From Chloroflexota bacterium (GTDB lineage Bacteria; Chloroflexota; Dehalococcoidia; Lucifugimonadales; SAR202-VII-2): 64,000 bases of DNA. The DNA is taken from positions 496,001 through 560,000 of the forward strand of contig QEVV01000002.1 of NCBI GenBank assembly GCA_003228115.1. The letters run 5' to 3'. Numbering within the stretch: position 1 is the first letter of the stretch; the number at the start of each line of letters is the position of its first letter. The notes beneath the pieces are model-generated. The model was not told the origin of the DNA. It saw only the letters and a program-made list of their open reading frames with translations, and ran no database searches. Shown here piece by piece: positions 54,382 to 62,495 of the stretch. The translations under genes and the position numbers were made by a program.

Positions 54382-55182
54382 TTAGCTCCGAGAGGGCGGG
54401 GTCCCCCGCCTCACTAACGAGAGGGCGGGGTCCCCCGCCTCACTAATAGGATCGAATCCTAACACCTTCTTGCCGTGCCCTAGGTCTCTAAAGCCCCAGT
54501 TGCTACGCGATAGAACGTGGAGCACGGTAAACTTCTCCTTCGGGGGGTTATCGAGGCTTAGTTCCAGAGCTTGGGCGCAGTCTTCCTGACTGCACCAGCT
54601 TGCGTAGTCCTTGGGCACGTTCAGCGCCCGGTCTTCAACATTCACCATGCCAATGCGCAGGCAGATCGAGGCAATGCCATGAGCGTCGGCGTAGTAGCGG
54701 GCTATCGCCTCTCCCCATACTTTTGTGCAGGCGTATAGGCTCGCAGGCCTGACAGGCCAGTCGATACCGACGATCGGCCAGGGTACCGGGACATCATGGT
54801 AGCGGCCTTCAACGATGGCCTTCCAGGGCTCTTCTGTACGGTAATTGCTGACGTTGGACGTGCTACTGGCGAAAACGATGCGGGGCACTCCGGCCAGACG
54901 AGCCGCCTCGTAGACGTTGTATAGGCCAGCAATGTTGGTATTGAGCAGCTCAGGCCAGTAGTCGTCGGTGGCCATGGATCCTGCCAGATGCACAACGACA
55001 TCGATGCCTTCAAACGCTGGAGCTATGGCATCAAGGTCACCGACATCAGCGCGATACGTCGGCACGCCCGGGATGTCGCCCCGATTGAGCGCCCGTAGGT
55101 CGTACCGATCTCCAACGCGTTCCCGTAACAGCGAGCCAAGGAGTCCGCTCATGCCCGTAACCAGGACCTTCTGCATGGCCAC
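54382..55182 (-). CDS. NAD-dependent epimerase/dehydratase, copy B, with a repeat-derived tail
   Basis: A 266-residue SDR-type sugar-nucleotide epimerase-like protein, beginning QKVLVTGMSGLLGSLLRERVGDRYDLRALNRGDIPG, with the GxxGxxG NAD motif, ASSTS and Y-x3-K at YACTKVWG. It is the neighbour and paralogue of the protein at 55183-55941. The final segment (EAGDPALS followed by LVRRGTPPSRS) is encoded by the 29-bp tandem repeat at 54389-54446, read once in each of two frames, so the native C terminus has been replaced. The stop lies one base before the next start. Confidence 0.9.
   Translation of the reverse strand: MAMQKVLVTGMSGLLGSLLRERVGDRYDLRALNRGDIPGVPTYRADVGDLDAIAPAFEGIDVVVHLAGSMATDDYWPELLNTNIAGLYNVYEAARLAGVPRIVFASSTSNVSNYRTEEPWKAIVEGRYHDVPVPWPIVGIDWPVRPASLYACTKVWGEAIARYYADAHGIASICLRIGMVNVEDRALNVPKDYASWCSQEDCAQALELSLDNPPKEKFTVLHVLSRSNWGFRDLGHGKKVLGFDPISEAGDPALSLVRRGTPPSRS
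54389..54446. repeat. 29-bp exact tandem duplication containing a palindrome
   Basis: Units 54389-54417 and 54418-54446 are identical and each includes GGCGGGGTCCCCCGCC, a 16-base palindrome with a 2-base centre. The unit length is not a multiple of 3, so the overlapping epimerase gene reads the two copies in different frames. It resembles a REP-type element. Confidence 0.9.
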
Positions 55183-55941
55183 CTACCTATAATCGTCGGC
55201 GCTGTCCTGGGGGACGTAGCCGATTGCTTCTTTAGCGTAGGCGTAGTCCCAAAGCCCCCACTTGTTCTGTGAGGTTGCGTCCACGACGACGAATGATTCT
55301 TTGAGCGGGGCGTCAAGTCCCCGTTGAATGGCCTGGGCAATGTCCCGATGGCTACACCACGTGACAAAGTCGCGGTCCCTGCCGGGTCCTGGGCGGTCGT
55401 CATCGGGCACGCGCCCTATGCGGAGGACAACGGAAGGGATGCTGTGAGCGTCGGCGTAGTAGCGGGCCACGGTTTCGCCCCAGACCTTGGTGCATCCGTA
55501 GAGGTTGAAGGGCCGGACGGGCCAGTTGCGAGTGATGGTTGGAGGTGGGTAGGGTGCTTCATCGTAACGCCCATCGATGATAGCGCCGAAGGGCTCCTCT
55601 TTTTGGTAAAGCATGACCACGCCGACGGCGCTGCCGTAGACCACCCGCTTTACGCCTGCTAGCCTCGCTGCCTCATAGACGTTGTACGTTCCAGCTATGT
55701 TCGTGCTCAGCATGCCGTCCCACTCATCGTCGGCGCCGATGTGGCACGCTAGGTGTACGACCGCGTCGACGCCTTCGAAGGCGGGAAGTATCGCTTCCAA
55801 GTCGGCGAGATCGGCTCGGGTTGTGGGGACCCCGGGGACATCGCGGCGGTTCAAGGCGGACAGCTCGTAGAGATTGCCCAACCGCTCCTTTACCACGGTG
55901 CCAATGATGCCGCTCATTCCGGTTACCAGAACTTTCTTCAT
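55183..55941 (-). CDS. NAD-dependent epimerase/dehydratase, copy A
   Basis: A 252-residue extended-SDR protein starting MKKVLVTGMSGIIGTVVKERLG after GGAGGG (ATG 55941). It has VVYGSAVGVV and YGCTKVWGETVARYYADAH with the catalytic Tyr and Lys. It is about as similar to copy B as tandem paralogues usually are, sharing TGMSG, ALNRxDxPGVPT, FEGxDxVVHLA and NTNIAGTYNVYEAARLAGV. It ends GYVPQDSADDYR, showing what an unmodified C terminus of the pair looks like. Likely acts on nucleotide or lactone sugars (uronate dehydrogenase-like). Confidence 0.92.
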   Translation of the reverse strand: MKKVLVTGMSGIIGTVVKERLGNLYELSALNRRDVPGVPTTRADLADLEAILPAFEGVDAVVHLACHIGADDEWDGMLSTNIAGTYNVYEAARLAGVKRVVYGSAVGVVMLYQKEEPFGAIIDGRYDEAPYPPPTITRNWPVRPFNLYGCTKVWGETVARYYADAHSIPSVVLRIGRVPDDDRPGPGRDRDFVTWCSHRDIAQAIQRGLDAPLKESFVVVDATSQNKWGLWDYAYAKEAIGYVPQDSADDYR

Positions 55942-56064
55942 GAACCCTCCAAGTGTATAGCCCATGATATCCAGCAGAGGCGAGTATGCAACTACAGAGT
56001 TGCTTGTGAGGCGAATGGCCCAGCGCTACACTGACTGGCGTAGTTACGTTAGGAGGGTACCCCT

Positions 56065-56658
56065 GTGAGCGAATCAGACAAGGTAAGCTGGGACAAGCGA
56101 TACGCAGATGGCTCCTATCATGGCCGTGAAGAGCCGTCGGCCCTCCTAAAGGCCTGGATCGATAATCTGCCCAAAGGAAGAGCCCTGGACCTGGCTTGTG
56201 GTACCGGCCGCAACGGCCTCTTCCTCGCCGAGCATGGTTATTCCGTTGACGGCCTGGACATCTCGGATGTGGCTTTGAAGAAAGCTCAAGAGTCCGCCGA
56301 GCAACGGAGTCTCGAGGTCAATTGGGTTCAGGCCGACTTTGATAATCCCGACCTGCCGCAGAACACCTACGATGTTATTGTGAACTGCCGTTTCATGGAC
56401 CGAGACCTCATTCCCCGCATGAAGGACGCGCTCAAGGACGGCGGCTACATTCTCTTCGAACACCACCTCCTCAGCAACGATCCCAGCGTCAATGTCGGTG
56501 GCCCCAGTTCTTACTGGCGTCTCCGCCCAAATGAGCTACTCCACCAGTTCCTCGACCTGCGGGTGATCAGCTACGACGAGTTCGTCGCCCCTGAGAGTGA
56601 TGGCCGAACTGCTGCTTTGGTCTGGCTGGTGGCCAGCAAAGGCGATGCCGGGTTCTAG
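56065..56658 (+). CDS. SAM-dependent methyltransferase (TehB-like)
   Basis: Class I methyltransferase of 197 residues. The SAM motif is LDLACGTGRNGLFLAEHGYSVDGLDIS; NWVQADFDNPDLP and FEHHLLSNDP follow. The N-terminal WDKRYADGSYHGREEPSALL and overall order match TehB/tellurite-type and related thiopurine methyltransferases. Substrate unknown. The start is GTG at 56065 after TTAGGAGGG. It diverges from the epimerase genes. Confidence 0.93.
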   Translation: MSESDKVSWDKRYADGSYHGREEPSALLKAWIDNLPKGRALDLACGTGRNGLFLAEHGYSVDGLDISDVALKKAQESAEQRSLEVNWVQADFDNPDLPQNTYDVIVNCRFMDRDLIPRMKDALKDGGYILFEHHLLSNDPSVNVGGPSSYWRLRPNELLHQFLDLRVISYDEFVAPESDGRTAALVWLVASKGDAGF

Positions 56659-56688
56659 AGCCTTGGCAGGCGGCGTTTACGGGGAGAG

Positions 56689-56715
56689 CGAGGGAGGGTC
56701 AGGTTTCCTCCCTCG
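56689..56715. repeat. CGAGGGAGG hairpin, REP-like or terminator
   Basis: Perfect 9-bp arms (56689-56697, 56707-56715) with a 9-base loop 31 bases after the methyltransferase stop. Rich in GGG/CCC; of the same style as the other REP-like elements. No T-tract. Confidence 0.5.
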
Positions 56716-56761
56716 TAGTCGGGGAGGATTAAGGTGGGGGCAGAACTTTGAGGAGTATTGA

Positions 56762-57919
56762 ATGCTAGACCAGTATCTCGTCGCTGAATTGTTTACTTCT
56801 GAGGATCGCCAAATACAGGCTGCCGCTCGCGAATTTCTCGAAGCGGAGGCCCAGCCCTTTGTCGCCCAGTGGTGGGAGGATGGCGTGTTCCCGCTCCATC
56901 TCATGCGCCGCTTTGGCGAAATGGGATTTTGGGGCGCCAACCTTCCCGTCGAGTATGGCGCCGCAGGGGTTAGCAATATCGCATACGGCCTGATCATGTA
57001 CGAGTTGGAGCGGGTCGACACGGGGCTGCGAAGCGCGGTCAGCGTTCAGGGGGCCCTCGTTATGTACCCCATCTACACCTACGGATCAGACGAGCAGAAG
57101 TCGAAGTACCTGCCGGCCCTTGCTGCAGGACAAATTATTGGATGCTTTGGCCTCACCGAGCACGAGGGCGGCTCTGATCCCGGCGCGATGAAGACATCCG
57201 CCCGCCGGGACGGTGACCACTATGTCCTGAACGGCACGAAGATGTGGATATCCAACGGCGGAATCGCCGACATTGCGATCATCTGGGCGCGGGATGACGA
57301 GGGGGATATCCGAGGCTTCATCGTCCCAACGGAAGCCCCTGGCTTTGCTGCTGGCGAGGTGAAGCACAAGGCGAGCCTTCGAACGTCGGTCACCAGCGAG
57401 TTGGTGCTGACGGACGTGCGGGTGCATGAGTCGCAGATGTTGCCCAAGGCCAAGGGGCTGTCAGCGCCTCTTTCGATCCTTACCCAAGCGCGGCATGGCA
57501 TCGTTTGGGGTGTACTTGGAGCGCTGGAGGCTGTGTACACAGAGGCCCTGGCCTTCGCTCAGACCCGGTCGACTTTCGGCAAGCCGATAGCCGGGCGGCA
57601 ACTGGTCCAAGACAAGCTGGTTGATATGCTCGCAGACCACACCCGTGGCCTCCTCTTGGCCTGGCGGCTGTCCTGCCTCAAAGACGATGGCAAGATGGAT
57701 CATGTACAGGTGTCGTTGGCCAAGCGCGAGAACGTGAGGACGGCTCTGAACGCCGCCCGGTCTGCCAGGGAAATCTTGGGTGGGAGCGGCATCACATTGG
57801 AGTACAGCACCATCCGACACATGCTGAACCTGGAAACGGTGGACACCTACGAGGGCACCCACGATATCCACACGCTCATCGTGGGCCGGGCGATTACCGG
57901 AGAGAACGCTCTAATGTAG
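56762..57919 (+). CDS. Glutaryl-CoA dehydrogenase-like acyl-CoA dehydrogenase
   Basis: FAD-dependent acyl-CoA dehydrogenase of 385 residues. Landmarks are FGLTEHEGGSDPGAMKTSA, YVLNGTKMWISNGGIADIAIIWA, FGKPIAGRQLVQDKLVDML and the C-terminal TVDTYEGTHDIHTLIVGRAITG, with Glu364 as catalytic base. The TYEGTHDIH pattern is that of glutaryl-CoA dehydrogenase, which oxidises and decarboxylates glutaryl-CoA to crotonyl-CoA in lysine or aromatic degradation. Other degradation genes are absent here, so the pathway is inferred. GAGGAG precedes the ATG. Confidence 0.9.
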   Translation: MLDQYLVAELFTSEDRQIQAAAREFLEAEAQPFVAQWWEDGVFPLHLMRRFGEMGFWGANLPVEYGAAGVSNIAYGLIMYELERVDTGLRSAVSVQGALVMYPIYTYGSDEQKSKYLPALAAGQIIGCFGLTEHEGGSDPGAMKTSARRDGDHYVLNGTKMWISNGGIADIAIIWARDDEGDIRGFIVPTEAPGFAAGEVKHKASLRTSVTSELVLTDVRVHESQMLPKAKGLSAPLSILTQARHGIVWGVLGALEAVYTEALAFAQTRSTFGKPIAGRQLVQDKLVDMLADHTRGLLLAWRLSCLKDDGKMDHVQVSLAKRENVRTALNAARSAREILGGSGITLEYSTIRHMLNLETVDTYEGTHDIHTLIVGRAITGENALM

Positions 57920-58115
57920 TGAGGAGAGCTGCACTAGCGTCAGTCCGTTGTTGTGAACTGGCCTCCTATGACCTGTCTGAATTTGTGGTTCTTGATTCTG
58001 TCCCCTTTGGTGGAATTGAGGAACAACAGAAAGAACCATGAAATGGCCTAGCAGGCTGCGGAAAAATGGGGTCGCCGAAAACCACCCCGAAGATGCGCGC
58101 CGACACCATTTGTAA
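57920..58115. mobile_element. Mobile-element debris
   Basis: The 196-base gap contains an imperfect inverted repeat (GGTTCTT at 57979-57985 and its complement AAGAACC near 58031) and the word AGCAGGCTGCGGAAAAA (about 58050), of a kind often seen at the ends of transposons and MITEs. No transposase is visible. It abuts the truncated beta-helix gene. Confidence 0.4.
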
Positions 58116-58376
58116 TTACATTCTAGTACTGCGATATTCGATTACTATGTTGTCGGCCCCGATGATGGCCGCCCTCCCATGGTTAGGAGCGGGGCCGGCG
58201 TTGAAGGCCGGGCAAACGACATCCGCGGTGAGCGTCACGTCGGCGGTGATGGTGTCACCGCAGGCGAAGGTTGGAGCGGCTGCATTTGTTATGCTCGGCG
58301 TCATTGCCGCCACTATGGCAAGGCAAAAAGCAGCGAGCAGAAACAGAGCTTTCCTTAATGTAATTATCGACGACAT
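58116..58376 (-). pseudogene. Truncated secreted right-handed beta-helix protein
   Basis: A strong ribosome site (GGGGAGG) precedes the ATG at 58376. The 86 residues have a signal peptide (LRKALFLLAAFCLAIVAAMT to NAAA), then FACGDTITADVTLTADVVCP and AAIIGADNIVIEYRSTRM, the opening of secreted beta-helix proteins in which a long repeat region normally follows (CGDTITADTTLT...GLVIGADNI). Here translation stops after about 35 mature residues, next to mobile-element debris. It is either a broken 5' fragment or a very short secreted peptide. Confidence 0.7.
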
Positions 58377-58690
58377 GATTCCTCCCCCCGTCCGGTTCCG
58401 ATTTGATGCCCTTTCACACATTCACGCCTCCCGCTCTTTTGCATACTCGACCGGTGAGCCGATCGTTAGAGCGAAGCGAGCATCCAGTGTGAGAAAGCTA
58501 GTCAGAGTCTAGGCGCAACACAGCGGCTAGTCAATAGCAAATCGTGCTAGAACACGTTGTTTTAGGACGGCAAATATGAGGCTTGGAGGGGCGGGTCTCC
58601 ATAGATATATGTGCAAAGGCAAATGAAATTGCGCCGACACACGTTCGTTTGTCGTTGACAAAGTCCCCGCCGCGTACACCTCTGCATTGG
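58377..58690. other. Intergenic region upstream of leuS
   Basis: About 310 bases between the divergent beta-helix fragment and leuS. No gene is seen. It should contain the leftward promoter of the fragment. The left part is AT-richer than the neighbours. No T-box leader (specifier loop or AGGGTGGNACCGCG) was found. Confidence 0.5.
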
Positions 58691-58720
58691 TTGACGCTTT
58701 CCGCCACGCCTGAGTACGAT
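58691..58720 (+). promoter_or_regulatory. Candidate leuS promoter
   Basis: TTGACG at 58691-58696, 18-base spacer, TACGAT at 58715-58720. This leaves about 45 bases of leader before the ATG at 58770. Another TTGACA occurs about 35 bases upstream of this -35. Confidence 0.55.
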
Positions 58721-58769
58721 TGAGTCCTTCGGGGCCAACTTATGTCCAGCCCGTCAGGAGCACGTGCCC

Positions 58770-61235
58770 ATGACCTCCCAGCGCCAAGAGCGCGAACGCT
58801 ACAAACCCCATGAAATCGAACCCAAGTGGCAGCAGCGGTGGGTGCAGGACGAGTTGTATCGCGTCCGCGATGACGATCCCCGGCCCAAGTGGTACGAGCT
58901 GACCATGTACCCCTATCCGTCGGGGGATCTGCACATCGGACATTGGTACGCCATGTCCCCGGCCGACGCCCACGCTCGTTTTCGCCGGATGCAGGGGTAC
59001 AACGTCCTGCACCCCATGGGGTTTGACGCCTTTGGCCTTCCCGCAGAAAACGCCGCCATCCGCCGAGGCATTCACCCGTTTACCTGGACAATGAGCAACA
59101 TTGAGAACATGCGAGGCCAGCTCAAGTCCATTGGCGCCAGCTACGACTGGGAACGGGAGCTCATCTGCTGCCTCCCTGAGTACTACAAGTGGACTCAATG
59201 GTTATTCCTGCAGCTTTTCAAGAACGGATTGGCCTACAAGCGGATGGCCCAGGTGAACTGGTGCCCGTCGTGCCAGACGGTTCTGGCCAATGAGCAAGTG
59301 GTCGAGGGCGCCTGCGAGCGGTGCGATACGCCGGTGATTCGCCGCGACCTGGAGCAATGGTTTTTCCGCATCACTCAATACGCCGATGAGTTGCTGGACT
59401 TCTCCAAGCTGGACTGGCCGGAAAAAATCCTCACAATGCAGCGCAACTGGATTGGCCGGAGTGAGGGCGCAGACGTTTCCTTCGACATCTCGGAATGTGG
59501 TCTGCCTGAGCAGGAGATACGGACGTTCACGACTCGGGTGGACACGTTGTTCGGTGTCACCTATATGGCTCTATCACCGGAGCATCCGTTGGCTGAGGCC
59601 CTGACGACACCTGATCGCAAGGCAGAGGTGCAGGCCTACCAGGAGCAGGCGCGACACAGCTCAGAGATCGAACGCCAGAGCACCGAGCGAGAGAAGACCG
59701 GCGTATTCCTGGGTGCCTACGCCACCAACCGGATCAACGGCGAACGCGTTCCTATCTACGTTAGCGACTACGTTTTGATGAGCTATGGGACAGGTGCTGT
59801 TATGGGCGTCCCGGCCCATGACACACGTGACTTTGCCTTTGCAACGATGAAAGGCCTGCCCATTCGCGTCGTTGTGGCCGCGCCAGATTGGGACGGCAAC
59901 GCGCTTGATGAGGCGTACACCGGCGAAGGAATCATGGTCAATTCTGACTTTGCCGACGGACTCCCCAATCGCCAGGGAGCCACGGCCATCGTCGACCGGA
60001 TCGCGGAGCAGGGCCACGGGCGTCGTACGGTGACCTATCGCATTCGTGACTGGCTCATCTCGCGGCAACGCTATTGGGGAACGCCCATTCCAGTCGTCTA
60101 CTGTGATACGGATGGCATTGTGGCAGTGCCCGAAGAGGACCTGCCCGTCCTGCTTCCCGAGGACGCGGAGTTCAAGCCCACGGGAGAATCACCTCTCAAG
60201 CGTCATGAAGGCTTCGTTAACACGACCTGCCCCCAGTGCGGCGGCCCGGCTCTGCGGGAAACTGACACCATGGACACGTTCGTCGATTCATCGTGGTACT
60301 TCCTTCGCTACACAAACCCCCACTTCGACCAAGCGGCGTTCGATCCCGAGTTGGTCCGTCAGTGGTGCCCAGTGGACCAGTACACCGGCGGTGCAGAGCA
60401 TGCGGTCATGCACCTGCTCTACGCTCGGTTCTTCACCAAGGCGCTTCGTGATGTGGGCGTCCTCCAGTTCGATGAGCCGTTCGTCCGGCTTTATAACCAG
60501 GGCACGATCCTGGGCGAAGACAACGAGAAAATGAGCAAGAGCCGCGGCAACGTGGTGAACCCCGACGACTACGTCGGCACGCTGGGCGCTGATGCCGTGC
60601 GGATCTTCCTGATGTTCCTTGGCCCATGGGATCGGGGCGGAAGCTGGAGTTCAACCGGCATCCAGGGGATGTCGCGCTGGCTCAATCGAGTCTGGGACCT
60701 GTGTACTCGAGACGCGTCTTCCCAAGGGAAAGGTACGGAGGATGGGACGAGAGAGGTGGTGCGCCAGACCCACAAGACGGTCAAGCGGGTCATCGAGGAT
60801 GTGGATGGATTTCACTTCAATACAGCGCTCGCAGCCATGATGGAGTTCACCAACTTCTTGGCAAAGGCCTGGGATCGCGGTGAGGCTGACGCAGGGAGCT
60901 GGGCTAAGGCTGTGGAGTCGCTTGTTCTGCTGCTGGCCCCGCTGGCCCCCTATGTCTCAGAGGAGTTGTGGGAGCGCACCGGCCATGCCTACTCAGTACA
61001 TCAACAGGCACTGCCCACCTGGGACGAGGAACAGACCAGGGATGAAGAAGTGACGTTGGTGCTTCAGGTGAACGGCAAGGTGCGTGACAAAATCATAGTC
61101 CCCGCTAACCTGTCCGAAGAGGATGCGCGTATCCTTGTGGAGCAGAGCGCCAACGTCCATCGGCATATCGAAGGGAAAGAGATTCGTAAGGTGGTGTACG
61201 TCCCAGGCCGACTGTTGAACGTGGTAGTGGGGTAG
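58770..61235 (+). CDS. leuS: Leucyl-tRNA synthetase
   Basis: Charges leucine tRNA. The 821-residue class I synthetase has the YPYPSGDLHIGHW motif (HIGH) at about residue 50, the CP1 editing domain with TTRVDTLFGVTYMALSPEHPLA and VPAHDTRDFAFA, the KMSKS motif NEKMSKSRGNVV near 590, and an anticodon-binding plus C-terminal domain ending VYVPGRLLNVVVG. The ATG at 58770 is 13 bases after GGAG; the GTG at 58764 is less likely. No T-box. Confidence 0.97.
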   Translation: MTSQRQERERYKPHEIEPKWQQRWVQDELYRVRDDDPRPKWYELTMYPYPSGDLHIGHWYAMSPADAHARFRRMQGYNVLHPMGFDAFGLPAENAAIRRGIHPFTWTMSNIENMRGQLKSIGASYDWERELICCLPEYYKWTQWLFLQLFKNGLAYKRMAQVNWCPSCQTVLANEQVVEGACERCDTPVIRRDLEQWFFRITQYADELLDFSKLDWPEKILTMQRNWIGRSEGADVSFDISECGLPEQEIRTFTTRVDTLFGVTYMALSPEHPLAEALTTPDRKAEVQAYQEQARHSSEIERQSTEREKTGVFLGAYATNRINGERVPIYVSDYVLMSYGTGAVMGVPAHDTRDFAFATMKGLPIRVVVAAPDWDGNALDEAYTGEGIMVNSDFADGLPNRQGATAIVDRIAEQGHGRRTVTYRIRDWLISRQRYWGTPIPVVYCDTDGIVAVPEEDLPVLLPEDAEFKPTGESPLKRHEGFVNTTCPQCGGPALRETDTMDTFVDSSWYFLRYTNPHFDQAAFDPELVRQWCPVDQYTGGAEHAVMHLLYARFFTKALRDVGVLQFDEPFVRLYNQGTILGEDNEKMSKSRGNVVNPDDYVGTLGADAVRIFLMFLGPWDRGGSWSSTGIQGMSRWLNRVWDLCTRDASSQGKGTEDGTREVVRQTHKTVKRVIEDVDGFHFNTALAAMMEFTNFLAKAWDRGEADAGSWAKAVESLVLLLAPLAPYVSEELWERTGHAYSVHQQALPTWDEEQTRDEEVTLVLQVNGKVRDKIIVPANLSEEDARILVEQSANVHRHIEGKEIRKVVYVPGRLLNVVVG

Positions 61236-61315
61236 GGAGGGGAGACGCTCTCGTTCTCAACCGTCGGTCTACAGGAAGTAACGCCTCTCCCACCAGTGTC
61301 CCCAAGGAGCAAAGC

Positions 61316-62428
61316 GTGCCCCAGGACGGTCAACCCTTCCAGTTTCGCACCGTGGGCGATGGCACCGGCGTTGATTACACGGGCACCTTCAGTCAAGAAG
61401 AGGTGCAGTTGGCCCTGCGCAACAGGGGCATGCCCCTGGAAGCACTCCGCTACTCCGTCACGCCGACCGGCCTCCATTACCTCCTCACACATTTTGACAT
61501 CCCTGACGTAGATACGGCCTCCTGGCGACTCAATGTTGGGGGCCTCGTGTCTAACCCTCTAAACCTAACCTTGGAGGACATCAAGACCTTCCCCGTCCGT
61601 TCATCTGCAGTGACGATGGAATGCTCAGGAAACGGCCGAGCCCTGTGGTCACCGCGTCGGCTGACCCAGCCGTGGCTGCTTGAGGCTATTGGCACTGCTG
61701 AATGGACGGGGACTCCACTGCAAGGTGTATTGGAGGAGGCCGGGTTGAGCGCAGACGCTGTGGAAATCGTGTTCACTGGGCTAGACCAGGGGGTTGAGGG
61801 AGGGCAGGTCCGTCACTATGAACGCAGCCTCACCGTCTCCGACGCCATCCGCGAAGAGGTCTTGCTGGCCTACGAAATGAACGGCGAGGCACTGCCTCCG
61901 CAACACGGTGCCCCACTTAGGCTGATAGCACCCGGTTGGTATGGCATGGCTAGCGTGAAGTGGCTTGGGGCCATTGAGGCTATCGGCGATGCCTATGATG
62001 GCTTTCACAACCGTAGGGCATTTCGTTTTCTCCAGGGTCCGGATGGGGAAGGGGAGCCTGTCACGCTGATGCGTCGTCGGGCGCTCATGGTCCCTCCCGG
62101 CATTCCCGACCTGCTTACTCGGACGCGGGTTCTTGACGCCGGTCTTGTGCCATTGATAGGCAAGGCATGGGCGGGACGGAGCAAAGTGGTCCGCGTCGAA
62201 GTCAGCTCGGATGCTGGGGAAACATGGGCGGATGCTGAGCTTGGAGAGTCGGTTTCTCCTTACGCTTGGCGACCCTGGAGTTACGAGTGGCTCGCTAAGA
62301 CTGGCTCCCATGTCCTGTGCGTCCGAGCCACTGACTCTGAGGGCGAAGTCCAGCCGTTGGAGCAAGACTGGAACTACGGAGGCTATGCCAACAACGGGGT
62401 GCAGCGCGTGGATGTTATCGTTACTTAG
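61316..62428 (+). CDS. Sulfite-oxidase-family molybdoenzyme, cytoplasmic form
   Basis: Molybdopterin oxidoreductase of 370 residues. The Moco domain has WRLNVGGLVSNPLNLTLEDI, TMECSGNGRALWSP with the Mo-ligand Cys, and MNGEALPPQHGAPLRLIAPGWYGMASVKWL; a Mo-co dimerisation domain follows (VVRVEVSSDAGETWADAEL). There is no Tat signal and no cytochrome b5, so it should be cytoplasmic, with an unknown electron acceptor. Sulfite is the obvious substrate, linking to the persulfide oxidation unit at 52 kb. The GTG at 61316 follows AAGGAG. A terminator follows. Confidence 0.92.
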   Translation: MPQDGQPFQFRTVGDGTGVDYTGTFSQEEVQLALRNRGMPLEALRYSVTPTGLHYLLTHFDIPDVDTASWRLNVGGLVSNPLNLTLEDIKTFPVRSSAVTMECSGNGRALWSPRRLTQPWLLEAIGTAEWTGTPLQGVLEEAGLSADAVEIVFTGLDQGVEGGQVRHYERSLTVSDAIREEVLLAYEMNGEALPPQHGAPLRLIAPGWYGMASVKWLGAIEAIGDAYDGFHNRRAFRFLQGPDGEGEPVTLMRRRALMVPPGIPDLLTRTRVLDAGLVPLIGKAWAGRSKVVRVEVSSDAGETWADAELGESVSPYAWRPWSYEWLAKTGSHVLCVRATDSEGEVQPLEQDWNYGGYANNGVQRVDVIVT

Positions 62429-62443
62429 AAAGAGACCTGCATG

Positions 62444-62482
62444 AATAGAAAGAGGCGTGCCTTAGGCGCGCCTCTTTCTATT
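62444..62482. terminator. Intrinsic terminator between the molybdoenzyme and the sortase gene
   Basis: A 17-bp stem (62444-62460 with 62466-62482, one G-T pair) and a 5-base loop CTTAG; the outer arms are A- and T-rich, so it can end both converging genes. Confidence 0.92.
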
Positions 62483-62495
62483 TATACGCTGGCCT

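Noticed and set aside
54389-54446. CRISPR array
   Set aside because: Only two repeat units exist, directly abutting with no spacer, and no cas gene is near.
57920-58115. Complete insertion sequence
   Set aside because: Too short for a transposase; only end-like words and a short inverted repeat are visible.
58377-58769. T-box riboswitch before leuS
   Set aside because: No T-box core (AGGGTGGNACCGCG-like) and no specifier hairpin or terminator/antiterminator pair was found in the 348-base leader region.
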